A stretch of 64,000 bases of DNA from Tetrapyrgos nigripes (Eukaryota > Basidiomycota > Agaricomycetes > Agaricales > Campanellaceae), in contig JAACJM010000003.1 of assembly GCA_013368315.1 (NCBI GenBank), positions 434,001 to 498,000 on the forward strand. Direction: 5' to 3'. The notes beneath the pieces were generated by a model. The model did no database searches, was not told the DNA's origin, and saw only the letters and a program-made list of their open reading frames with translations. Positions within the stretch are counted from its first letter, which is position 1. Every line of letters begins with the position of its first letter. Made by a program: the position numbers and the translations under genes. Shown one piece after another: positions 22,072-32,000 of the stretch.

Positions 22072-24039
22072 ATGACATTGTTTGTGTGGAGGTCGATGTC
22101 GAGGACGTTCATCGCGTTGGCAGTCCGTTTGCTCATTGCACTCTGCACAAGGACATTCTTTCAGCCAGATGAATACTTTCAATCACTAGAACCTGCTCAT
22201 CATCTGGTTTTTGGCTATGGCCATCTTACTTGGGAATGGCTGAGCTCTATCCCTATTCGCGGTATCCTCTACCCAGCCCTCAATGTACCCATATACTGGC
22301 TACTCAAAACCACCGGACTGGACAATTGCAAATTTGGTGATCTGCTTGTTGTGGGTACTGTATGCTCTCCTTTTCTGTCTAACCCTTAATGGAAGCGATA
22401 GATTGCAGGTCCGCGAATGTTACATGGCGTCTTTGCTGCAGCGACCGACATATGGCTCTGTAAACTCACCGCGAAAGTTATAGGAGAACGCTATATTTCT
22501 ACTGTGGTATGTCGTGGTAGTTTTCTTCCTGCAGCTAGCGTTTAACAGACATTCCTCAGATGTTCTTATCCTTAACATCTTTTTTCCATGGACTGGCTTT
22601 GTCGCGCTCCTTGTCAAACTCTTTGGAAACGTCTTTAACAACGATTGCGTTGAGCTACTACCCTTGGAATTCTACGGGCCATAACACTCGGTATGCGCTC
22701 ACAGTTGCTGGAGATTCATCAAGAGCTATCATTGGAAACTGAAACAAACCGATAAACAGAACTACGCTCAGAAAGATGCTAGTATTCGCTGCCTTCGCCT
22801 GTGCAATTCGTCCTACGAATGCTGTCATCTGGTTGTTCCTTATTCCGAATCTATTGTGGTCTGTGCGACGCAACAGGCGAGCTTTATTGCTATCCATCTT
22901 TGATGTTACTGTTACAGCGTAGGTGTCTTCCCTCCTGCTACTAGCGTATGTCACTCAAATCCCTGCACATAGCACTATCGTCTGTTCCTTACTCGCTGCT
23001 TTAGACTCAGCCTACTACGGCCATTTCGCTTTCACGCAGCTCAGTTTCGTGTTTGTCAATCTTTCAGGTGTTTCCCTCTTCTATGGTGGTAATCCTTGGC
23101 ATTATTACCTGTCTCAAGCCTTGCCGATCCTCTGTACCACTGCGCTCCCGTTTGTTTTAGACGGAATGTGGAGCACAATCAATGGGCGCGATCTTTTGCT
23201 CAGAGAACTCTTCTTCATCTCGTCGCCTGGACCATCGGAGTCTACTCTCTAGCTGGTCATAAAGAATGGAGGTTCATTCATCCCATCCTTCCTGTTCTGC
23301 ATACATTTGCTGCCAAATCCCTAGTGGATCGTTCCTCCCCGAAGAAAAAGGTGTCTTCGGGTATTTACTGGTCAACAAATCTACCCATCATCAAAAGATA
23401 TGCTTGGTTCATTCTGTCAACGCTTCCCGTCTCTACCTACATCATTTTGTTCTACTGTAGTGCACCAATCAGTGTGATGTCGTACATCAGAAGCCTACCG
23501 CCAGAAGAACTTCAAGGTGGCAGTATAGGTTTCTTAATGCCCTGCCATTCAACCCCAGGTCATGCGTATCTTCATCGGCCTCGATTAGCGGAGGGTGGCT
23601 TGTGGGCATTGGGCTGTGAACCACCATTACAGTAAGATCCTTCTCGTGCATCTATGCTTAAATGCTGACCGAAAGTCCCAGACACCAGGATGCAAGTTTG
23701 CATTCCGATCAAACAAAAGTGTTTTTCAATGACCCGCTATCCTATCTCCAAGACCGATTTCCGTCCACAGTCAATCCGTCTTTCCCGCTTTCGCCGTATC
23801 CTGTAACACCACCAGGGGTTTCGCCGCCTACAAAAGACCCCTGGATTCATGAATGGCCACGAAGGCTGATATTCTTTGGAGCCCTACTTGAGGTGGAAGG
23901 AATACAAAATCTACTCGAAGAACGGGGATACGAAGAAGTTTGGAGGCGTGGAAGGTCATGGGAGGGTGACGAGGACGAGAGAAAGGGAGGAGTAAGGGTG
24001 TGGGAGTGGCGAAATCAGACCTCCAGAGAAAGTTCATAG
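22072..24039 (+). CDS. GPI10: GPI mannosyltransferase 3 (Gpi10/PIG-B)
   Basis: Gpi10 adds the third mannose to the glycosylphosphatidylinositol precursor in the ER membrane. Exons are 22072-22354, 22409-22506, 22560-22690, 22760-22918, 22973-23153, 23204-23631 and 23682-24039 (545 residues). Key family segments are [20 protein letters not shown] and [13 protein letters not shown] in the first luminal loop, [53 protein letters not shown] and [11 protein letters not shown]. It is a multi-pass membrane protein throughout. The 50-base intron 23154-23203 has an unusual donor (GTTTTAG) and removes residues that homologues normally keep; a sequence error is the alternative. The start could also be the next in-frame ATG at 22096. 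Confidence 0.88.
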
Positions 24040-24175
24040 CACAAAGTATCTGTACTTTTTGGTAGATAATTGACGAATTGTGTTGCTCGTCGCTTAGCAG
24101 ACTACGGCCCCTGAATTTTGCTTGAATTGAAACCAAAGATTGACTCGATCGCGATTTTTCCGAGTCACGAGCTGG

Positions 24176-26270
24176 ATGTTTTCCAGATATCTAGCGCGTC
24201 AGGTCTGCAGATTTCATCGATTACCTTCATCTTCTTTCCCTCGGGTTTCTAGATTGTCCACTATGGCATCCCTTGAATCCCTCCAGCAAGAGCTACAGAA
24301 ACAAAACGATCTCTACAACGAATTACGACAAAAGCCTGACGCCGAGCCTGCTAGACTAGAAGAGGCGAAGAAAACTCTTGGGGAACTTAAAAAAGCCGTG
24401 GGCCAAGCGCAAAAGGCAGCTGCTGGAGATGCTGGTAAAGACGGGAAGAAGAAGGAGAGGCTGCTACTAAAGACCGCAAAGGTGAGTACATTGCACATCT
24501 CTTTCGTCAATACTCGACGTGAATACTCATTTATAGGTTAACAGGGTACAAGAGACTATGGTCCTGCTGAGATGTTCTGTCGTGAACACGTAGAGAGCAT
24601 AGTAAAGAACTGCTTCACGACACACGGCGGCGCCTGCCTTGATACCCCCGTCTTTGAGAGAAAAGACATCTTAACGGACAAATACGGCGAAGACGCGAAA
24701 CTTATTTTCGATCTTATGGATCAAGGAGGCGAGCAACTGGCACTACGCTATGACCACACCGTACCTTTGGCGCGATACCTTGCAATGATGGGAGGGAACA
24801 ACACGCAAAGCAAGATATGGCAAGTTGGGAAGGTGTACCGAAGAGACAACCCCGTCATGTCAAAAGGAAGGATGAGAGAATTTTCACAAGCCGTGAGCCG
24901 ATTATGGTAGTCATTTCTTTTGGTTTCCTGACAAGATATGCAGGATTTCGATATCTCCGGAACATGGGATCCTATGATTCCAGAAGCAGAGATTATCAGC
25001 TTAATATGTGTAATCTTGTCGAAGCTTGATGTCGGTGAATTCACCATAAAGGTACGTCAAAGCTTTCAGCTTGTCTATGGACTCTCAGAGATTGACTCGA
25101 CCATTAGATGAATAACCGTAAAATCTTGGACGGTATCTTCGCAGTATGCGGCGTCGCACCGGAAAAGACTCGTACAATATCTTCAGCAGTCGACAAGCTC
25201 GATAAGCTACCCTGGTTGGAAGTCAAAAAAGAGATGACAGAAGAAAAAGGGCTGGACCCTGCCGTGGCAGACGAAATTGGAGAATATGTCAAACTCAAAG
25301 GTACCTCGCTGAATTTCGCGTACTTTGCACTGCGCTAAAACGCTGTAGGTGGATCTGAGCTGCTAGAAAAGCTTCTTCGAGACTCGAAATTGACTGCAAA
25401 CGCAAGTGCCAAAGAAGGGTTGCACGAGACGGAGCTGTTGTTTAGATTCCTCAATGCATACGGGGTAATGGATAAGGTATGCATTGTTCAAATACTACCC
25501 TTCAATTCTGACATGAAATGCAGATATTGTTTGACATGTCCCTTGCCCGAGGTCTTGACTACTACACTGGAATCATCTACGAAGCTATCGTTCAAGAATC
25601 TGCACCCCCAGCCCTGAATGCAAACGCCGAGGCGCCCTCATCTTCAGCACCCACTCCAAAAAAGAAGGCGAAGAAAGCCGCTGAGGACGAAGAGGAAGAA
25701 ATCGACGAATCAAAGGTCGGCGTTGGCTCAATCGCTGCAGGTGGAAGATACGATAGTCTGGTCGGTTCCCTCATCGCAGCTGCTTCAGGAGACCCGAAGA
25801 AAGCTGCCAAAGCAGCTCTGCCTTGCATTGGAATCTCATTTGGTCTAGATCGTATCTTTGCGCTGGTCTGGCCGAAATGGCAGAAGCAAGGGAAACGTGT
25901 CAATGAGACGATGGTGTATGTCATGGCGGCTGGAGACGGTTTATTGGAGGAACGGATGAAATTGGTGAAGGAGCTTCGAGATGCGGGCGTAAAGTCTGAC
26001 TTTCTGGCGAAGAAGAAGCCGAAACTGTCTGCACAGTTTGCGGCGGGTGAAAAGGATGAAGTACCCTTTGCGATTATCCTTGGAGAGAGTGAGATCAGAG
26101 AGGGTTATGTAATGGTGAAGGAGCAAAGATGGGAGATGGTCAATGGGGAGAAAGCGAAACTCAAGTCAGAAGGAGATGAGAAGGGAACGAAGGTCAACAG
26201 AGCCGACTTGGTGGATTGGTTGAAAGCGACTCCAGAGTGGAAAGAGTGGGAAGCATTTAAGCAAGCATAG
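24176..26270 (+). CDS. HTS1: Histidyl-tRNA synthetase, dual-targeted (mitochondrial and cytosolic)
   Basis: HisRS charges tRNA-His. Exons are 24176-24481, 24545-24892, 24944-25051, 25108-25300, 25349-25476 and 25524-26270 (609 residues). Starting at the first ATG gives a 29-residue Arg/Ser-rich, acid-free leader ([20 protein letters not shown] and on) typical of a mitochondrial presequence. A second in-frame ATG at 24263 ([14 protein letters not shown]) starts the cytosolic form with a WHEP-like helical hairpin. Class II motifs follow: motif 2 around [11 protein letters not shown], the HisRS signatures [14 protein letters not shown] and GGRYDSLVG, motif 3 [11 protein letters not shown] and the anticodon-binding domain ([19 protein letters not shown]). 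An acidic Ala/Lys-rich insert lies around residue 410. Only 136 bases separate it from GPI10. Confidence 0.93.
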
Positions 26271-26442
26271 GCGGATAGAGCAGATAGATTATTTACTTTA
26301 CATGACTTGTGCTTAATCTCATCCCGCCTTGAAGACGACCGGAACAGATAGATATCGATAGATACTTGTACAACATATTACATTTACACCTACGATAAAG
26401 CGATGTCGTACAGTAACTGAGCAACGAAACGAAAGCGAAAGT

Positions 26443-27259
26443 CTAAAATTCGAAAAAATCGAGAAGAGCATTGCATGCACTTCCTGCGAGGAGGAGAGCT
26501 GCAAGAATTTGTAGAAATCGGTAGACAGGAATTGATAGGCGCCGCCATCGCAGTTTATCTCCGAAATCGCCCCTATTTGACAGACGAGCAAGATGAAACT
26601 CTTTAGACAGCCATATTGTTTGACTGAGAGCGGACAGTCCGGCCAAGAGACTGATGCACAAACATATGAGCATGGTGATGGTGAAGCGTATGGACTCGGC
26701 GAAAGATGAAGATAAAACCGCAGGGTTAACATATTTGTAGAGAACGAGATTGGTGACTTCCACTTGACCGGGAATTTCTGGAAGGTCGATGGCTCCATAA
26801 GTAGCTTTAGAGTTGAGCCAGTGAAAAGAACTGAGGGCAAAAGGGAATGTTATGAGGGATAAAAGGGCAGACTTTGAGAAGATGTAAGCATCGAGAATTG
26901 TTGATTATGGATAGAACATACACGAAGGTAAGAGTTCCTGAGCTGCTGTATTATATCTGTGTAATCGATAAAGTCTTTGTGCTGCATTGGGGTGCGCCTA
27001 CTGGGCCTCAACTTGGCAAACTCTGTGGTCTGCGAAATGTCAGCTACCTTGAAGTACAGGTAAAAGGTAATCGACAAACTCTGAGCATGCCACGAGATGC
27101 AGTCAAGAGATCTTCGTCTTCTATCCTCTCCATACCGGGTCCCTGCCTAGATGTTTTCCTGACAATGAGGTGAGATTTGTCTGATGTCATTATTGAGACT
27201 TCACAAGGCGAATACTCACCAATTTTTTTTAGGACAAAGCGAGGATGAGAGCTTGCAAA
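26443..27259 (-). CDS. Predicted small membrane protein, 5' end unresolved
   Basis: I do not recognise a family. Supported exons on the minus strand are 27259-27220, 27158-27136, 27080-26922 and 26871-26443; their frames join and all introns are GT-AG. The first coding exon with the ATG lies further upstream and was not resolved. The N-terminal part reads FASSHPRFVLKKIGKHLGRD followed by SLSITFYLYFKVADISQTTE, then a soluble stretch with YTDIIQQLRNSYLRSALLSL. Predicted membrane segments are ALLSLITFPFALSSFHWL, FTITMLICLCISLLAGLSAL and FLQILAALLLAGSACNALL. The conserved-looking continuity argues for a real gene. It converges with HTS1 (172 bases between stops) and is divergent from the oxidase gene. 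Confidence 0.6.
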
Positions 27260-28579
27260 CTGTTTAGAGCACCTTCTGCCTCAATACTCAAGTCGACTGA
27301 CTATGTGAAAGTTGTAGGAAGGACAGCATGCAACTGCCGACTTGGCACGTCGTTGGGGCGGGACGCCGTCACTGAGGGGAAAGCTTATGATAGTCACGTC
27401 GCTCACGTGGCCTCGGTTGCTTGAAGCGCGTCGCCGAAGGCAGTCCTTTACATCCGCCTCCATGCTCATACGCTCAGTCTTCGTTCTTGCATCCACTTAT
27501 TTGTCCATTGCAGCAGAATCTGCCTGGAATGGCTACACAACACCCGAGTCCACCAAGCTCACAGCCTTCAGACCATACGCACCGGTACCCGGGACGACCA
27601 GCTTTGACTCTAGATCTCGATATATTCGCTACGTTGGTCATTGGGACGAGCATCATTTTGCCTCCTTTGTTCACAACTCTAGCCACTCAACCTCGGACTC
27701 AAAGGCGGCTTTCGCTTTCGCGTTCAACGGGACAGGCGTGGAATGGTATGGAAGTCGGGATGTTCGCCATGGCATAGCACACATCCGCGTAGATGGAAAG
27801 CTCATCGCATCGCCAAACCTCAAAATTTCTTCTACGACTCCGCTCTTTGGACAACGACACTACGCAACATACAATCTCTCTCTCGGTACTCATGAACTCG
27901 AAGTCACAAATGGCGGGGACACTATCATGGACGTTGATGTTCTCGTTGTTCTCGGTCAGCTTGCACCCTCCGGTCACTCACCTATACCCCAAAGAGAATC
28001 TAGCTCAGCTCTCATCAGACGGGCACCCTCCTCTGTGTCTCCATTCACTTTCACATTGATGCAGAAGGGCAACACAGGCGTGAACGCTATGCAGCTCGCA
28101 GTCGTCTCTGATAGTCTTGCCTTGATCCTAGACAAGGTGGAGCACAATCCGCTGACGATTGATGGTCATCCTGCATGGGCTACACTGTACAACCTCAGGA
28201 CGCATGCTCTCACTCCCCTTCGGACGAAGTCCAACTCTTTCTGCGCCGGAGGCGCTTTTCTCTCGAATGGCAGCATTATCAGTGTTGGCGGAAATCCCGT
28301 TGTAGAAGATCACACTAGTGCCGCCGATTTTGGCGACGTGAATGGACTTCAAGCCGTTCGAATTTTTCAACCTTGTGACGAAAACGAAGGCAACTGTGAA
28401 ATCTATGAAGACCCCGATCGCGTCCGAATGGCGAGTCCTCGCTGGTACCCCACGGTCTCGCGAATTTCGGATGGAAGTGTTATCATCGTTGGAGGAGCCA
28501 AGAGGGGAGGATGGATTAACAATGCGACTGTCAACAATCCTACTGTCGAATACTACCCACCCAAATCAATCCATGATTC

Positions 28580-28584
28580 AAGAG
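28580..28584. repeat. Target-site duplication, left copy (AAGAG)
   Basis: AAGAG precedes the 5' LTR here and the same five bases follow the 3' LTR at 34268-34272. Five bases is the usual copia target-site length. The duplicated bases belong to the oxidase exon. Confidence 0.9.
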
Positions 28585-28914
28585 TGTCAGAGTGTAAGGA
28601 ATACACCGTGAATAGGGGTTGACGCATCTGAACCGGTTAATATATGGTTACTTCTTTTCTTTATTCGACTCTTTCATCCATTACACGTGTAGAACACTAT
28701 ATATACTCTTACTTACAGTAGAGAACCTCTGTCTTCGCTACTACGAGACAGAGGTGAGCCACTTATTTATTTTTCTTTCATCCTTTTTCATTATTTACTA
28801 ACATGCCTAGATCTTATACTTTCTCTGTATTATCTAGGTACTTACTCTATGTCTTCGCTACTACGAGACAGAGATCTTATACTTTCTCTGTATTATCTAG
28901 TTCGGATTCTAACA
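28585..28914 (+). repeat. 5' LTR of the copia element
   Basis: The LTR is 330 bases with TG...CA ends. It contains a TATA-like stretch near 28696-28704. Two modules are each present twice: GTCTTCGCTACTACGAGACA-GAG at 28731-28753 and 28851-28873, and AGATCTTATACTTTCTCTG with its continuation at 28809-28837 and 28872-28900. These may be promoter or RNA-end elements. Confidence 0.95.
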
Positions 28915-28925
28915 GGTTATGGGCC
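28915..28925 (+). promoter_or_regulatory. Primer-binding site (half initiator-tRNA type)
   Basis: GGTTATGGGCC follows the 5' LTR directly. Its complement, GGCCCATAACC, matches the anticodon arm of initiator tRNA-Met rather than a tRNA 3' end. This is the half-tRNA primer arrangement known from Drosophila copia and relatives. Confidence 0.75.
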
Positions 28926-29047
28926 ATATCGTCGAGTGATTCTCACACCGACGTTAGAATTCGACGCCCTTTCATCAAGTACCTCTTTTATCTCTTTCAA
29001 GACTCTGTCCGAGTCTTTCGTCTTTGTCTCGCGCATCTTCCACGCGC

Positions 29048-32000
29048 ATGCCAGGTTCTGAAATCGACTCTACCGAGATCCCTGGCTCGTCTCCTCCGCA
29101 ACTCGCACCATTATCTCTCCCACCGTCTCTTCCATCGTCTTTTCCATCGTCTCAGATCCCATCTGTCCCTTTGTCCCCATCATTTCTTTCATCCATCATG
29201 TCTACACCTTCAGCCGACACCACGCGACCTTCCGTATCCATCATTGCCCTCAATACCTCGCTCTTCAAACACGAACATCTCTCCAAAGACAAGAACAATT
29301 TCCCATCATGGAAGTACCAATTCATCCAGACCTTGCGTATGAATCAAGGCGCCGATGGTTACCTTGACGGCAGTATCATCAAACCTGATAAGGAGACCGA
29401 GCCTCGCGCATGGAGTAACTGGAAGGCGAATAATGGGAGCATTTTGGGTTTTATGGGGTTAAGTGTCGAGGTGGCGGAACAGGAGGCGATTGCGAAGGCT
29501 GAGACAGCTCAAATCGCGTGGACTTCTCTTTTAAAACGTCATGGGCAGGAGGGACCAGTTAAACAAGTCCAGCTTATTCAAGAAGCTCTTAGTATCCGTT
29601 ACTCCCCTTCCGAGAACTTCGCTACCATATCCTCCAAACTTACGACTCTTAACGATCGTATATGGGAAATGGGATCCCTTACCCCTGAAGCATTCCTTTG
29701 TATTCTCATGATCAACGCTATGTCCAATGTCCCCGAACTCCGTGCTACACGCGAACACGTTGCCCAATCCTTCGCTCAATCTGATGGGACTAACCCCGAT
29801 TTCAAAGACAACCCGAACGCCAAGAAGTACGACTCATCGGACATTAAACGGGCACTTGATATGGCCCAGGGTCTCAATGATTCGGACTCACGGACCGGTG
29901 ATATTGCCCTCTCGTCCCAGACCTCTCCGAAATCCAATCTCAAAAACCGCCCAAAGTGTACCAATCCCAAATGTCCTAGACAACTCGGTCACACGAAGGA
30001 GTGGTGTGTTTCTCCGGGAGGCGGGATGGCGGGAAAGTCAATTACGGAATCGAGGGAGGCACGTATGAAGGCGCGGGAGAAGAAGGAGAATAGTACATCA
30101 GGGGAGACGAAGAAACCCGCGTACCATGTTATAGAAAGTAATGGGCAGGCCTATATCATAAACATGGACAACAATACTGTCATCCGAGCGACTCCTTCGG
30201 GATCTACACCCGAATTTGCGGGTATCGCCTGTGATTCAATCCATTCCATTGACCCATCGATGATTACTGAACCGGAGAGGGCGGAATATGAAGGATGGTT
30301 GGCGTTTGAAGATGTAAAGGCATCAGTGGACTGGCGCGAGAGGAGGAGAGACGTAGACTTTGCTGGGATTACATGCGAACCATTGAGTCAGAAAACTCGC
30401 ACCAAAGTCTCACTGACCGAATTCCCATTCATTCTGGACAGTGGCGCAACCACCCATATCTCCCCAGATCGTACTGATTTCCTAGACCTTCGCCCTATCC
30501 CTCCTCGATCGATAAAAGGCGTTGGAGGAACATCCATTGCTGCGTATGGTATTGGAAACATCAAGTTACGAGCTGGGAAATCCGCACATATCGTCCTACA
30601 CGATTGTCTATTTGTTCCTGAAGCCACCGTCAGACTTATCTCCATCGGCTCCCTCTCCATTCACTCCAAAATCACTACCCATTTCAATGATGATGGCGCC
30701 TGGATTACTCCAAAACACGGCGATACTATACTTGCTCGAGGAACTTTGCGTTCTAATCACCTATACGACCTCAATCTCCATGCCGAAGCAGAACACATCT
30801 ACCTTTCTCGCGATCCTCCCCCACGTACATGGCACGGGCGCCTTGGCCATCCATATGAACAAATTATTGTTGATATGGCCAAGAAGGATTCAGTTGAAGG
30901 TATGCCGATTGATCTGTCCAAATTCAACACGCATTCTAAATGTCGTCCCTGTACTCTCGGTAAACAGGTTTCGAATTCATTACCGACGAAGCGTGAGGAT
31001 GGTCATAAGGCTACCCGTAAACTAGAGAAAGTGTTTGTAGATTTAACTGGCCCCCAGGCTGTACGTTCGAGAACGGGAAATTATTATATCATGGATATTG
31101 TGGATGATTTTTCGAGCCACCCGTGGTCTATCCCCCTCACCAATAAAGACAAGGCTTTTGAACCACTCAAGGCCTGGGTAGAGGCGAGAGAGCGTGAAAC
31201 GGATCTCAAAGTCGGAATTATTCAGATTGACAATGGAGAATTGAAGTCAGGGGAGATGACGGAATGGTGTAAATCAAAAGGAATTACCTTGCGTTTTACA
31301 GCGCCACACACCTCTGCAATGAATGGCCGCGTCGAAAGACTCCATCGCACACTAATGAACAAGACAAGGACGATGATGATTGCAGCTACGTTACCCAATT
31401 ATCTATGGGACGAGATATACGTGACAGCTTCGTATCTCCATTCTTTAACTACGACGAAGTCACTTGATGGAAAGACTCCTGCCGAACTATGGTATGGTCA
31501 AAAACCCAACTTATCTCATTTGCGTGAGATTGGATGCCAAGCTTTTGTCTTAATCCAAACGCATAATCCCAAAATATTCCCTAGATCAATTGAATGCGTA
31601 CTTGTTGGGTACGAACGCAATTCGAAGGCATACAGATGCTATCATCGAAAGAGTGGGAAGATTTTATCTTCCTACCATGTCCAATTCATCGAGAGTCATC
31701 AAATCCATCCGGTTGACTCACCATCTGTCACACCTGTCTCATCATCTACCATTCCTGTCTCACCATCTACTACACCTACCTCGTCGTCTGCTACATCTGA
31801 TATCCCAGATCCTAATACAGTACCTCCCAGTCCAAATACCCCTATTCTCGACGAAGATGACGTCGTTCCAGTTGGGAACCCTGTACCTGATCAACTCCCC
31901 GATCAACTTCCTGATCAACCTCCGATCGCTGACCTTGATCCGCCTATTCAACCAATTAATCAACAGCCTCCTGAACCACGAAGATCAGCACGACTAACTG

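Noticed and set aside
27281..27496. Minus-strand frame of 71 codons as the first exon of the small membrane protein
   Set aside because: It overlaps the oxidase start and could not be joined in frame with the exon starting at 27259, so the 5' end was left open.
28619..28801. Small frame in the LTR (also at 33972-34154)
   Set aside because: Both copies lie entirely in the LTRs of the copia element and have no coding support.
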